64,000 nt of DNA from Paenibacillus tianjinensis (GTDB lineage: Bacteria > Bacillota > Bacilli > Paenibacillales > Paenibacillaceae), in the NCBI RefSeq assembly GCF_017086365.1, contig NZ_CP070969.1, forward strand, positions 4,960,001 to 5,024,000, given 5' to 3'. The translations under genes were made by a program, and so were the position numbers. Numbering within the stretch: position 1 is the first letter of the stretch; the number at the start of each line of letters is the position of its first letter. Of this stretch, positions 1 through 8,797 are shown piece after piece. The notes beneath the pieces are model-generated. The model made no database searches and was not told the origin of the DNA. It saw only the letters and a program-made list of their open reading frames with translations.

Positions 1-7
1 TCAACAT
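1..7 (-). CDS. rpmA: 50S ribosomal protein L27, first codons only
   Basis: Only the start ATG, a TTG codon and one further base lie in the window; the gene runs off the left edge. A strong AAGGAGG Shine-Dalgarno sits about 8 bases upstream of the ATG. Firmicute L27 begins Met-Leu, which fits. The identity rests mainly on the conserved order rplU-prp-rpmA, since L27 is the substrate of the protease encoded just upstream. Confidence 0.75.
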
Positions 8-25
8 GTTGGTCAACCTCCTTCT

Positions 26-361
26 TTAAATGATAACTTGCTGTATCTTAATATACTTCCCGTATGATTCTGCGATATCACTGAGCATTAAGACCATGGA
101 TTCCAGCAGCAGTTGAACTTTCGCGGACGTTTCAGCATCTTCAACAGAACCGAGGGTTCCGCTTAAGAAGCCATTCTTCATGGAAGTATCCATGGAGATT
201 CCGGTCAGACTCTCAATTGAATTGACGGTACCCACCGTAACGGCTGATACTCCGGCACACACAATATCTTCACCGCGTTTGGCATAACCTGCATGCCCTT
301 CCACCTCAAAACCGATAACAGTACCCATGTTCGAAGCCCGTGTAATCCGCACGTTAATCAT
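26..361 (-). CDS. prp: Ribosomal-processing cysteine protease Prp (YsxB)
   Basis: This 111-residue protein is the cysteine protease that removes the N-terminal extension of ribosomal protein L27 in Firmicutes, a step needed for a working 50S subunit. The catalytic pair of the family is visible: His23 in the GHAGYA motif and Cys35 in the DIVCAGVSA motif. The length is normal for the family. It lies between rplU (12 bp upstream) and rpmA (18 bp downstream) in one transcription unit, placing the protease next to its substrate gene. The start ATG directly follows the rplU stop region. Confidence 0.95.
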   Translation of the reverse strand: MINVRITRASNMGTVIGFEVEGHAGYAKRGEDIVCAGVSAVTVGTVNSIESLTGISMDTSMKNGFLSGTLGSVEDAETSAKVQLLLESMVLMLSDIAESYGKYIKIQQVII

Positions 362-373
362 TAACGCACCTTC

Positions 374-685
374 TTACGCTTGAATCTTCTCGATAGTTAC
401 TTTAGTGTACGGTTGACGATGGCCTTGTTTCTTGTGGTAGTTCTTCTTAGGTTTGTATTTGTAAACTACAACCTTTTGGCCTTTACCATGTTTCTCGACT
501 TTAGCTGTTACAGACGCGCCGCTAACCAGCGGAGTTCCTGCAGTCAGACCACCTTCGTTAGAAACAGCCAATACACGGTCAAACGTTACGCTTGCGCCGT
601 CTTCAGCCACCAGCTTCTCAATGAACAAAACATCGCCCTCTTGGACTTTGTATTGTTTACCACCAGTTTCGATAATTGCATACAT
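374..685 (-). CDS. rplU: 50S ribosomal protein L21
   Basis: This is a 103-residue ribosomal protein that binds 23S rRNA in the large subunit. It begins [14 protein letters not shown], the standard L21 N-terminus, and carries the basic C-terminal stretch rich in Lys, Tyr and His ([15 protein letters not shown]) that contacts rRNA. The GAGGAGGTG Shine-Dalgarno is about 8 bases before the ATG. It is the first gene of the rplU-prp-rpmA unit. A sigma-A-type promoter and a leader of about 130 bases precede it, so autogenous control through the leader is likely. Confidence 0.98.
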   Translation of the reverse strand: MYAIIETGGKQYKVQEGDVLFIEKLVAEDGASVTFDRVLAVSNEGGLTAGTPLVSGASVTAKVEKHGKGQKVVVYKYKPKKNYHKKQGHRQPYTKVTIEKIQA

Positions 686-810
686 TGTACTTGCACCTCC
701 TCATGTCTCAGACTCGCCTAGTCTAGGTGGCAAATTCCCGGAGGAACTGCGCTTATGTACCCGATCGGAGCGGTTACAGCATGTGCAGGATTAGAAGAAT
801 CAAACACATA
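686..810 (-). ncRNA. Candidate L21 leader RNA upstream of rplU
   Basis: About 125 bases of transcribed but non-coding sequence separate the promoter at 818-846 from rplU. The equivalent position in other Firmicutes holds the L21 leader, thought to mediate autogenous control. I see GC-rich segments able to pair, such as the CCGCTCCGATCGGG stretch around 756-770, but I have not folded the whole leader. The assignment is by position; a covariance-model search would settle it. Confidence 0.5.
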
Positions 811-817
811 CTTGAAG

Positions 818-846
818 ATATTATCATACTTATTACCTATCGTCAA
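818..846 (-). promoter_or_regulatory. Sigma-A promoter for rplU operon
   Basis: On the minus strand, TTGACG (841-846) and TAATAT (818-823) are separated by exactly 17 bases, close to the sigma-A consensus. It lies between the rng coding end and rplU, so rplU-prp-rpmA has its own promoter. Confidence 0.75.
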
Positions 847-878
847 TACTATTGGAAAGGTATTTAAGAAGTTGCGGG

Positions 879-2120
879 TTACTCCAGCCAGGCCCCGACC
901 TTGCCCGTGCCGCCGCAGCATTGGCAGATCACCGGGGCGAAGCTTGCCGAGTCATGCCTTGCTTTTTTACGGGTCATCTCCAGCAGTCCAAGATGGGTCC
1001 AGCCCAGAATATGCGTTTTGGTGCGGTCGCTGCTGACCACCCGCCCCAGCCGTTCCACCACTTGCCTGCGATGTTCTTCCAGTTCCATGTCAATAAAATC
1101 AACTATAATAATGCCTCCGGTATCACGCAGACGGATCAGCCGGCCAATCTCCTCAGCAGCTAACAAATTCGTACGTGTTACAGTCTCTTCGAGTGTCGCT
1201 CCTCCGGTATATTGAGCCGTATTGACATCAATGACGGTCAATGCCTCGGTTTCGTCCCAGATCAGTGTTGCTCCGCCCTCAAGGATGATTTTGCGGCTGA
1301 AGCTCCGGAGCAGCTGCTCCTGCACGCCGTACGCGGTAAAGATCGGCTCCTGTCCACGGTAAAATCCTACAGGCTTGTACCCCTCGGGGGCCATCTCCGC
1401 CAGAAAAGCCTCCGCCTCCCGAACGGCCTTGGCCGAGTCAATCATCAGCTCATCAAGCTGCGGATTGTAAGCATCACGGATAAAACGCTGAACAATACTA
1501 AGATCGGAATGCAGCAGTGCCGGAGCTGACGCCTCTTCTGCCCGGCGGAGAATCATTTCCCACTGTGCCCGCAAAAAGGAAAGATCACCTTCCACCGCAT
1601 CCGCCTGTTCATCCTCCGAAACCGTCCGCATGATCAGCCCTTCCTCGCGCCGCCGCAGTCTTTCGCCGATGACTTTAAGCCGGTTCCGTTCCGATTCACG
1701 GCTGATTTTTTTGGACACCCCGACGTATTCGGCAAAAGGCATGTACACCATCCACCGTCCAGGCAGTGTGTAGTGTGTGGTCACCCTGGCTCCTTTGCCG
1801 CCGCGGGGCTCTTTGCGGACCTGAACGATGATCTCTTGGCCGGGCTGCAGCAGTGTATCAATGGAGGGCTTTACCTCCGGCTGCTTGTCCAAGTGTGGAT
1901 GGAGTACATCATCAACATATAAAAAAGCATTTTTCTTCTGTCCGATATCGACAAAAGCGGCCTGCATGCCTGGCAGAACATTCATAACCCGGCCTTTATA
2001 ATAACTGCCGACCAGCCCTTGCTGCTGATCGCGCTCGGCCGCATACTCCACCAGCCGCCCGTTCTCCAGAAGAGCCATCCGGGTAACATGCTGCGTGCAG
2101 TGAACGATCATTTGTTTCAT
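879..2120 (-). CDS. rng: Ribonuclease E/G family endoribonuclease
   Basis: RNase E/G enzymes cut single-stranded RNA during rRNA processing and mRNA decay. From the ATG at 2120 the protein has 413 residues. An S1-like RNA-binding region occupies about residues 35-125 (GSYYKGRVMNVLPG, AAFVDIG). The catalytic metal-binding Asp residues are visible in VIDVNT (about 298) and IIVDFIDM (about 341). The zinc-link CxxC appears as CQCCGGTG (about 399-402). There is no long RNase E-type C-terminal scaffold. I prefer the ATG at 2120 to an upstream TTG (2141) because AGAGGTG sits 5 bases before it. B. subtilis lacks this family; here the gene is inserted between spoIVFB and rplU. RNase G and RNase E cannot be told apart by sequence alone. 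Confidence 0.92.
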   Translation of the reverse strand: MKQMIVHCTQHVTRMALLENGRLVEYAAERDQQQGLVGSYYKGRVMNVLPGMQAAFVDIGQKKNAFLYVDDVLHPHLDKQPEVKPSIDTLLQPGQEIIVQVRKEPRGGKGARVTTHYTLPGRWMVYMPFAEYVGVSKKISRESERNRLKVIGERLRRREEGLIMRTVSEDEQADAVEGDLSFLRAQWEMILRRAEEASAPALLHSDLSIVQRFIRDAYNPQLDELMIDSAKAVREAEAFLAEMAPEGYKPVGFYRGQEPIFTAYGVQEQLLRSFSRKIILEGGATLIWDETEALTVIDVNTAQYTGGATLEETVTRTNLLAAEEIGRLIRLRDTGGIIIVDFIDMELEEHRRQVVERLGRVVSSDRTKTHILGWTHLGLLEMTRKKARHDSASFAPVICQCCGGTGKVGAWLE

Positions 2121-2153
2121 GGCTTCACCTCTGGTATTCAATCATTCATGTAT

Positions 2154-3020
2154 CTAAATTCCGAAATAGGAAGAGATCAGGCGCTGCTCCGGTACAACGG
2201 CTACCACATTTTTATCATCGTTCATCACATAAATAAAATGATATTGATTACGTTTAAATAGACGCAATATATCATCTAAAGGTTTCGCGGAAAAAGCCAC
2301 AATAGGACGTGCGGCCCCCCCCGAGCGTAAATGCCGTTCATAAGCAGCCTCCCTGTTCATCAGAAAAGCCACAAAGCGGTAAGGCAAATTACGCTGATCC
2401 GTAACATTCGAATAGAGCAGAAAAGCACCGATCATCAGCAGGTTCAGCCGCAGGCCGCCGCCTGTCAAAAGCGGAAGCAGGGCATAGCAAATGACCAGCA
2501 CGCTTGCTGTTATGCTCACTCTGCCGCTCCATAGGAGAGTGTAATAATAAGGCGCCAGCATACTAAGCGCAGCCTGAAGGATTTTGCCCCCGTCCAGAGG
2601 AAGCACCGGCAAAAGATTAAAAAGTGCAATAATGGCATTTGCCTGTATAAAATAAGCAAGAAAAGCACTATTGCCGCCTCCTGCGTGCTGCAGGAGAAGA
2701 GCCATCACAATCATAATTCCGTTTTGCAGTGGTCCGGCAAGCGCAATGGTAATCTCCCGGCCGGCGGTCAGCCGTCCGTGATCCTCGATAACAGCCACCC
2801 CTCCAAATGGAAGCAGCTGGACAGACTTGACTGTAACCCCGTTCAGCAAAGCGGCAATGACATGTCCCATTTCGTGAATAAATACGATTGTAAATAACGT
2901 TAGCAGTTCCAGGAACTGTCCGGTAATGACAGAGAGGAGCATAATCAGCACGAACAGCGGATGCAGCGACAGCTGGATTCCTAATATCCTAATCAAACGA
3001 TACCACTTCAGCGGGATCAA
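2154..3020 (-). CDS. spoIVFB: SpoIVFB-type intramembrane site-2 metalloprotease
   Basis: SpoIVFB is the membrane-embedded M50 zinc protease that cleaves pro-sigma-K in the mother cell late in sporulation. The zinc motif HEMGH is at residues 49-53 inside a membrane segment, and the third ligand Asp143 lies in PVLPLDGGK; the family motif LLPFGG is at about 69-74. Several hydrophobic segments follow. The C-terminal 80 residues resemble the CBS region of SpoIVFB (PIVAFSAKPLDDILRLF...). The gene overlaps the end of spoIVFA. The start is uncertain: the TTG at 3020 is used here, but a TTG at 2996 is possible and neither has a strong Shine-Dalgarno. Position between spoIVFA and rplU matches Bacillus. 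Confidence 0.92.
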   Translation of the reverse strand: MIPLKWYRLIRILGIQLSLHPLFVLIMLLSVITGQFLELLTLFTIVFIHEMGHVIAALLNGVTVKSVQLLPFGGVAVIEDHGRLTAGREITIALAGPLQNGIMIVMALLLQHAGGGNSAFLAYFIQANAIIALFNLLPVLPLDGGKILQAALSMLAPYYYTLLWSGRVSITASVLVICYALLPLLTGGGLRLNLLMIGAFLLYSNVTDQRNLPYRFVAFLMNREAAYERHLRSGGAARPIVAFSAKPLDDILRLFKRNQYHFIYVMNDDKNVVAVVPEQRLISSYFGI

Positions 3021-3846
3021 TATAAGTCTTGTCTTTCATAATTGCAAAAAAAAGCAGCGGCGCATCCTGGCTCTCCGTTTCCTGCATCCAGCCGACAGTA
3101 TCTCCGCTCTGCACCCAGTCATCCGCCGATAGTCGGGTTCCGCTTAAATGGCCGTATTCCGCTGTTATATTGCCGGTATGGCGAACCACCACGCGGATTC
3201 CTCCTTGTGCTTCTTTCGATACAGAGAGCACACGGCCCGTATCTACACTTTTCACCGTGACATTACCGCTTGAATCGGCCAACGGCATAATTTCCACTCC
3301 CTTCAGTGTGGAAGCGAAGGCGCGTACGATGCTTCCCTCCAGCGGAGCACTCAAGCTGTGCGAGGCATTTACCTTTTGCGCCGGTACCTCATCGTCACCA
3401 AAAATCGGAATAAAGGAGGGCGCACCGTTAAAATGTGTTTCATACCAAACCTGTGCAGCTGCAAAATCCATATCATTACTCAGCACATCGGTAATAAAAT
3501 CCTGCGCCTTAACTGCCCAAGGCTCCCGGGACATGAAGATACCCCATACTGCTCCGAATACAAGGACACTTGCGATAGTCCTCCGGATGAATCCGGCCGC
3601 GAACCGCGGTGTACCACCTCCGCCCCCCTCGTCCCCCCAGCCTCCGCGCTGCTGCTTCCACAGGAGTTCAGGGTCGGGCTCCGGTCCAGTTGGAGTCTCG
3701 CTTGGCTGTCCAAGTCCCCATTCTTTAAAGCTCGTCACATTATCGGTCAGCGTAAACAGCGGCGGTGCCGCTGCTTCCGGGTTCTCATCCAGCAGACTGC
3801 GGATACGTTCCTTGCGGCGTCCTTTGATGCCTGAATTCTGTTCCAT
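2989..3846 (-). CDS. spoIVFA: SpoIVFA, regulator of SpoIVFB (M23-like domain)
   Basis: SpoIVFA holds the SpoIVFB protease inactive in the outer forespore membrane until a forespore signal arrives. The protein has a charged, Pro/Gly-rich cytoplasmic N-terminus, one membrane segment at about residues 87-105 (TIASVLVFGAVWGIFM) and a C-terminal region of the M23/LytM fold (VRHTGNITAEYGHLSG, DWVQSGDTVGW). I choose the ATG at 3846, not the one at 3852: GGAGGG abuts the first but is 6 bases from the second. That gives 285 residues. A terminator separates it from minD upstream, so it is probably expressed separately from the cell-division genes. I saw no clear sigma-E promoter. Confidence 0.88.
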   Translation of the reverse strand: MEQNSGIKGRRKERIRSLLDENPEAAAPPLFTLTDNVTSFKEWGLGQPSETPTGPEPDPELLWKQQRGGWGDEGGGGGTPRFAAGFIRRTIASVLVFGAVWGIFMSREPWAVKAQDFITDVLSNDMDFAAAQVWYETHFNGAPSFIPIFGDDEVPAQKVNASHSLSAPLEGSIVRAFASTLKGVEIMPLADSSGNVTVKSVDTGRVLSVSKEAQGGIRVVVRHTGNITAEYGHLSGTRLSADDWVQSGDTVGWMQETESQDAPLLFFAIMKDKTYIDPAEVVSFD

Positions 3847-3935
3847 AATCATCCCTCCGGCGGGCTTGTTTTAATGCTAGTTTATGAGACCGCAGCATCT
3901 GTTTAGAACAAGCCCCCGTGGAAGAGAACACCAAG

Positions 3936-3973
3936 AAAAATCCCGCCGCAGATACTCTGCAGGCGGGATTTTT
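3936..3973 (-). terminator. Intrinsic terminator after minD
   Basis: A near-perfect hairpin (AAAAATCCCGCCGCAG / CTGC-A-GGCGGGATTTTT, 5-base loop) is flanked by A-run and T-run, so it can work in both directions. It lies between minD and spoIVFA and should end transcription of the mre-min operon. Confidence 0.9.
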
Positions 3974-4005
3974 ATGGATAATTCTACAATTGCTCTCCGT
4001 ACCGT

Positions 4006-4800
4006 TTAACCCATACCAAAAAATTTCTTGAATTTACTAAACGCACCCGGCTTGCGGTCCAGCTGCATGAGCGGTACGGCATCCCCCAGAATACGCCGCG
4101 CGATGTTACGGTAAGCAATCGCTGCAGAAGAGTTGGGATTCATCACTGTTGGTTCCCCGCTGTTCGCAGCCTTGATTACAAGCTCATCATCCGGAACAAT
4201 TCCAATCAGGTCAATATTGAGCACTTGAAGGATGTCCTCAATATCGAGCATATCTCCCGTCTTGACCAGGCCCGGCCGGATACGGTTGACCACCAGTTTC
4301 GGTGATTCTACACTGGATTGTTCCAGCAGACCAATAATCCGGTCCGCATCTCTTACAGCCGCATGCTCGGGAGTGGTAACCACAATAGCTTTATCAGCAC
4401 CAGCTATCGCATTACGGAATCCGTGCTCGATCCCGGCGGGACAATCGATCAAGATGTATTCGTACTCCTTCTTCAGCTCCAGAATAATATCCTTTACCTG
4501 CTCAGGGGTAACGGACGTCTTGTCTTTCGTCTGTGCAGCCGGCAGCATATACAGTTCATCAAACCGTTTGTCCTTGACCAGCGCCTGATTCAGGCGGCAG
4601 CGTCCCTCCGCCACATCGACAAGGTCATAGATGATCCGGTTCTCCAGCCCCATAACTACATCCAGATTCCGCAGTCCGATATCCGTATCAACCAGACATA
4701 CTTTTTTGCCCTGCAATGCAAGTGCGGTTCCAATGTTGGCTGTTGTGGTTGTTTTGCCAACTCCGCCTTTGCCCGAGGTTACGACAATCGCTTCTCCCAT
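4006..4800 (-). CDS. minD: Septum site-determining ATPase MinD
   Basis: MinD is the membrane-associated ParA-type ATPase that recruits MinC to block FtsZ assembly near the poles. The 264-residue protein shows the deviant Walker A motif GKGGVGKTTTT at about residues 10-20, the switch region DTDIGLRNLD at about 38-47, and the Walker B-like stretch YILIDCPAGIE. The C-terminus (AFSKFKKFFGMG) is the short amphipathic membrane-targeting helix. It starts 5 bp after minC in the same operon, and a strong terminator follows. Confidence 0.98.
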   Translation of the reverse strand: MGEAIVVTSGKGGVGKTTTTANIGTALALQGKKVCLVDTDIGLRNLDVVMGLENRIIYDLVDVAEGRCRLNQALVKDKRFDELYMLPAAQTKDKTSVTPEQVKDIILELKKEYEYILIDCPAGIEHGFRNAIAGADKAIVVTTPEHAAVRDADRIIGLLEQSSVESPKLVVNRIRPGLVKTGDMLDIEDILQVLNIDLIGIVPDDELVIKAANSGEPTVMNPNSSAAIAYRNIARRILGDAVPLMQLDRKPGAFSKFKKFFGMG

Positions 4801-4805
4801 GGAGG

Positions 4806-5465
4806 CTACACTCCTTTAAACACATTTAAACCCTGACGTAATTTGACTATATTATGAATTTTGTCGATCTGCATAGCGCCGCTCGATAAATAGGCAAATT
4901 CCATGCTGCTCTCCCGAGTTCCCCATTCATCCGGAGGCCGGCTAATGACGTCGGCGATCCGCAGCTGTGTCGGTGACAATAAAGAAGCGGCAATAATCGC
5001 ATCCTGATTGCCGTCCACCCCGGCATGAGCCATGCCTCTGAGTGCTCCGAGAATATAAATATCACCTGAACAGGTAATTGTTCCTCCCGGATTCACATCG
5101 CCTAGAAATAACAGATTGCCCTGGTGATGCAGGACTTGCCCGGAACGAAGCATACCGCTCATCAGGAACAAGGCCTCAGGATCCACATTGCCTTGATCTT
5201 CAACCGCTTCAATAGAGCGAATCAGCAGATTGCCCTGACTTTTTAGAATCTCCAGCACCGCCGCTTTGTCTTCATCGGTGACGGGGCGGCTCCCCAGCTT
5301 AACATCCACGTGCACAATCGGACCCGTTAAAATATTTTGATGGCTGTGCTCCAGCTTATAGCGAAGCTCGCTTAAGAGATCTTCAAAGGGACACTTGTCG
5401 TCTAGCAGGAATACCAGGCCGTCCTTGATGCCCTTAATCCTTACATGCTTGGATTTTACTGTCAT
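4806..5465 (-). CDS. minC: Septum site-determining protein MinC
   Basis: MinC inhibits FtsZ polymerisation when carried to the membrane by MinD. The 219-residue length is typical. The N-terminal domain (to about residue 100) is followed by the C-terminal beta-helix domain with its glycine-rich repeats (SGQVLHHQGNLLFLGDVNPG, SGDIYILGALRGMAHAG), which carries the dimer and MinD-binding surface. It lies between mreD and minD, as in Bacillus. The start ATG is clear. Confidence 0.97.
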   Translation of the reverse strand: MTVKSKHVRIKGIKDGLVFLLDDKCPFEDLLSELRYKLEHSHQNILTGPIVHVDVKLGSRPVTDEDKAAVLEILKSQGNLLIRSIEAVEDQGNVDPEALFLMSGMLRSGQVLHHQGNLLFLGDVNPGGTITCSGDIYILGALRGMAHAGVDGNQDAIIAASLLSPTQLRIADVISRPPDEWGTRESSMEFAYLSSGAMQIDKIHNIVKLRQGLNVFKGV

Positions 5466-5545
5466 ATGCCTGTCCCCCCATCCTCATTCATTCGTTCCGG
5501 GTCAGGTAAATTCCTTCTTTGTGTGAAAGAAAATGCGGAGCCCGG

Positions 5546-6070
5546 TTATGCCGGTTCTTCCTTGCGGGTCTCTTTCTTCAACAATTCCAGCTGACGCCTT
5601 ACCGGAATGTATAAGAGTAATCCAACGGCAAAATGAAAGAGCATGGTTGGAAGCATATAGTTCAGAAGCGCCCAGTTATAGGGCTCCTGATTGAGATTGA
5701 ACACACTGTAAATCGCAAACAGGATGCTGTCCTCCAGCAGACTGCCAAGCAGCACAACGGTCATCATCAGCGGAAGCGGAGCCCGCGGAATCTGGAAGAT
5801 TAGTCCAATCAAATAAGCGGATAGCCCCATTGCGAAGGAATGGGCACCCAGAATTCTGCCGTAGTAAACAATATCATGCAGCATGCCGAAAGACAGTCCT
5901 AAGATAAGTGCCGTATGCCGGTGATGGTAGATCGTCACAAACAGGATAACGATAAAAACAAGATTAGGAATAATCCGCAATTCCCAGGCATCCGGAAGCA
6001 GCCAGGGTAGAATGGTGCCCTGAAGAATAAATAAAAGAAACAATAACAGTACAAGAACAGATCTGCGCAT
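5546..6070 (-). CDS. mreD: Rod shape-determining membrane protein MreD
   Basis: MreD is a small polytopic protein of the elongasome that links MreC and MreB to peptidoglycan synthesis. The sequence is almost entirely hydrophobic with about five membrane segments (e.g. VLVLLLFLLFILQGTILPWLLP, LVFIVILFVTIYHH). I start it at the ATG at 6070, giving 174 residues. The open frame extends further upstream, but that would overlap mreC, whereas this ATG is 5 bases past the mreC stop with GTGAGG before it. It is the third gene of mreBCD. Confidence 0.93.
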   Translation of the reverse strand: MRRSVLVLLLFLLFILQGTILPWLLPDAWELRIIPNLVFIVILFVTIYHHRHTALILGLSFGMLHDIVYYGRILGAHSFAMGLSAYLIGLIFQIPRAPLPLMMTVVLLGSLLEDSILFAIYSVFNLNQEPYNWALLNYMLPTMLFHFAVGLLLYIPVRRQLELLKKETRKEEPA

Positions 6071-6075
6071 CCTCA

Positions 6076-6954
6076 CTATTCCACACGCTCCTCCGTAAAC
6101 ACCACGAACAGATCCTTCCAATTCTGAAAGTCAGCCGCAGGGTCAATGAGCGCAGTCGAGGTATAACCGAACTCCCCTTCCTGGACACTCTTCACCGTAC
6201 CAATGGTTAATCCACGCGGGTACACGCCGCCGCTGCCGGAAGAAATAATGGTATCTCCTGGGGTTATAGGGTCACCTACCGGGATCTTGTTCATCTTCAG
6301 CATTCCGGTTTGCTGATCATAGCTTTCAATCATTCCAAAGCTTAGCTTTTCTTTATTCAGTACAGTTGCAGCAATTGGCGGCTGGGAATTAGGATCATTC
6401 GCATCCATCATTGTCATCAGCTTCACAGTTGAAGTGAAATTACTTACCTGACTGATAACACCGACCAAGCCTTCCACAGAAATTACAGACATATTAGGTT
6501 TGATTCCGTCCTTCGAGCCCAGATCAATCACTATCGAGCTATTGCTCGGCTCTGTCGTCAAGCTGATGACCTGAGCAATATGCAGCTCATACTGGTACAG
6601 CTTTTTCTGGGCCTCTCGGAATTCAAGCTCTTCTTTGTAATTCTCATTCTCTGCTTTTATGAAGTTGTAGGTCGCTTTGTCCCGTGTGTACTGGGCAGCC
6701 AGAATTTTGAGCCGCTCGTTCTCTTCTGCCAGATCATGCAGATTCCCGATATCTTGGAACAAGCCCGCTACATATCCAGCGGGCTTGTAGAACAAACTTT
6801 GCACGAATCCGGTTGTATCCCTGAGGAAATTCTCCGGCCAGGACAAGGCTTTCCTTGCACCCAGGCTGAAGCCCATGACCACGATGAACATTACCAGTGT
6901 AATCAGCAGGATGAACAGACGTTTATTGTTAAACAGCTTAAACAGTTTCAACAC
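6076..6954 (-). CDS. mreC: Cell shape-determining protein MreC
   Basis: MreC is a bitopic membrane protein whose extracytoplasmic beta-barrel domain scaffolds the elongasome. The 292-residue protein has one N-terminal membrane segment at about residues 13-33 (LFILLITLVMFIVVMGFSLG), a coiled-coil stretch (LHDLAEENERLKILAAQYTRDKA) at about 70-115, and the MreC beta domain from about 120 (QVISLTTEPSNSSIVIDLGSKDGI, GLVGVISQVSNFTSTVKLMT). The start appears to be GTG at 6954; a TTG one codon later is possible. It lies between mreB and mreD. Confidence 0.97.
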   Translation of the reverse strand: MLKLFKLFNNKRLFILLITLVMFIVVMGFSLGARKALSWPENFLRDTTGFVQSLFYKPAGYVAGLFQDIGNLHDLAEENERLKILAAQYTRDKATYNFIKAENENYKEELEFREAQKKLYQYELHIAQVISLTTEPSNSSIVIDLGSKDGIKPNMSVISVEGLVGVISQVSNFTSTVKLMTMMDANDPNSQPPIAATVLNKEKLSFGMIESYDQQTGMLKMNKIPVGDPITPGDTIISSGSGGVYPRGLTIGTVKSVQEGEFGYTSTALIDPAADFQNWKDLFVVFTEERVE

Positions 6955-7013
6955 CCTCTAACAACCGTATTTCACCCATATCAGGGGTTGATGTGCATAT
7001 GAAGCAGTATATC

Positions 7014-8048
7014 CTATCGTTTAGGACGAAGTCCTGTATTGTTGCGGCTCTTGAACAGATGAATGTTCTCAAGCGCTTTGCCTGTTCCGATGACGACGCA
7101 ATCCAGTGGATTCTCGGCAACGATAACCGGCATTCCCGTTTCACGTGCCAGCAGCTTGTCCAGGTTGCGCAGAAGCGCTCCACCGCCGGTCAGCACAATT
7201 CCCCGGTCCATAATATCGGCAGCCAGCTCCGGAGGACATTTCTCCAGCGTCACTTTTACAGCTTCTACAATCGCATTCACCGTATCCGACAAAGCTTCAC
7301 AGATCTCATCCGAGGTAATTGTGAGTGTCTTCGGTAGTCCGGTAACGAGATCGCGCCCGCGGATTTCCATCGTTTCCGCCTTCTCCAGCGGAAGTGCAGA
7401 ACCCACGTCCATCTTAAGCTGCTCCGAGGTACGTTCCCCGATCATCAGGTTATATTGGCGTTTGATGTACTGAATAATCGACTCATCCGCTTCATCGCCA
7501 GCCACACGCACAGAGCGGCTGGTAACAATACCGCCAAGCGAGATGACTGCAACTTCTGTAGTTCCCCCGCCGATATCAACCACCATGCTGCCTGTAGGCT
7601 CCCATACCGGAAGATCCGCACCGATTGCAGCAGCAAAAGGCTCTTCGATAATGTAGGCTTCACGTGCGCCTGCCTGTTTGGTTGCATCCTCAACCGCACG
7701 CTGCTCAACCGCAGTAATGCCGGAAGGAACGCAAACCATTACATTCGGATGCCGCTGGAACATAGAGCGCTGCTTCTGTGCCTGTCGGATGAAATATTTA
7801 ATCATTGTCGCTGTTGTATCAAAGTCTGCGATAACGCCATCTTTCATCGGACGGATCGCACGGATATTCCCCGGCGTACGGCCGATCATTTTCTTGGCGG
7901 ATTCGCCTACAGCTTCAATCGTTTTGGTATCTGTATTAATGGCCACCACGGAAGGCTCTCTGACTACGATCCCCTTACCGCGTACATAGACAAGCGTATT
8001 CGCTGTCCCCAAGTCAATTCCAAGATCTTTCGTAAAACCACCTAACAT
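7014..8048 (-). CDS. mreB: Actin-like cell shape protein MreB
   Basis: MreB forms membrane-bound actin-like filaments that direct lateral wall synthesis. The 344-residue protein has the actin-fold nucleotide motifs: phosphate 1 [10 protein letters not shown] near residue 11, phosphate 2 [17 protein letters not shown] near 157, and the adenosine motif [15 protein letters not shown] near 285. AAAAGGAG precedes the ATG by about 8 bases. It is the first mre gene, downstream of radC in the same direction. Confidence 0.98.
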   Translation of the reverse strand: MLGGFTKDLGIDLGTANTLVYVRGKGIVVREPSVVAINTDTKTIEAVGESAKKMIGRTPGNIRAIRPMKDGVIADFDTTATMIKYFIRQAQKQRSMFQRHPNVMVCVPSGITAVEQRAVEDATKQAGAREAYIIEEPFAAAIGADLPVWEPTGSMVVDIGGGTTEVAVISLGGIVTSRSVRVAGDEADESIIQYIKRQYNLMIGERTSEQLKMDVGSALPLEKAETMEIRGRDLVTGLPKTLTITSDEICEALSDTVNAIVEAVKVTLEKCPPELAADIMDRGIVLTGGGALLRNLDKLLARETGMPVIVAENPLDCVVIGTGKALENIHLFKSRNNTGLRPKR

Positions 8049-8088
8049 GCTTGTATTCTCCTTTTCCTAGTGAATCTGCACAATTATA

Positions 8089-8778
8089 TTACATGTACCC
8101 TTTTTCTTTCAAACTTATAAACCGGCTGTCCCCGATAATCAGGTGATCCAGCACATCGATTCCGACAATTTCGCCTGCCTGAATCAGTCTTGACGTCAGG
8201 GCGATATCCTCGGGACTTGGCGTAGGATCGCCGCTTGGATGATTATGTGCACAGATTATCGCTGCACTGCTGCATTTCATGGCTGCCCGGAACACCTCCC
8301 GCGGATGCACAATAGAGGCATTCAGACTCCCCATAGACAATGTCTCCTGCGATATTACATGATTCTTCGTATTCAAAAACAGACAGACAAAGTGTTCCTT
8401 CTGTAAATAGCGCAGCTGCTCCGTCAGAATCTCTGCTGCGTCCTGCGGGCAACGAATGGTAACCGGCTCAGTAAGCCTCGAATTCGCCATCCGCCTGCCC
8501 AGCTCTATGCCAGCTTTCAGTTGCACCGCCTTGGCAGGGCCGATGCCTTTGATATTCGTCAATTCTTCAATGCTCAGATCCGCAAGCCCGCGCAGACCGC
8601 CAGACTTGCCCAGCAGCTGCTGGGCAATATGAATAGCCGATTCCCGGCGTGTACCCGTACGCAGCAGTATAGCCAGCAGCTCCGCTTGACTGAGTGATTC
8701 CGCCCCATAGTGCATCATGCGCTCTCGTGGTCGTTCTTCATGGGGGAGGTCCCGCAGCATAAATGATTGCGACTCCAT
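8089..8778 (-). CDS. radC: RadC family JAMM/MPN+ domain protein
   Basis: This 229-residue RadC-like protein has an N-terminal helix-hairpin-helix region (IKGIGPAKAVQLKAGIELG, about residues 65-90) and a C-terminal JAB/MPN metalloprotease-like domain with the full metal motif HNHPSGDPTPSPED (about 178-191). Family members are widely annotated as DNA repair proteins, but no repair role is firmly established. It lies between maf and mreB, exactly as in Bacillus, which suggests co-transcription with the shape genes. Confidence 0.95.
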   Translation of the reverse strand: MESQSFMLRDLPHEERPRERMMHYGAESLSQAELLAILLRTGTRRESAIHIAQQLLGKSGGLRGLADLSIEELTNIKGIGPAKAVQLKAGIELGRRMANSRLTEPVTIRCPQDAAEILTEQLRYLQKEHFVCLFLNTKNHVISQETLSMGSLNASIVHPREVFRAAMKCSSAAIICAHNHPSGDPTPSPEDIALTSRLIQAGEIVGIDVLDHLIIGDSRFISLKEKGYM

Positions 8779-8797
8779 CCCTATCCCTCTCTCCTTG

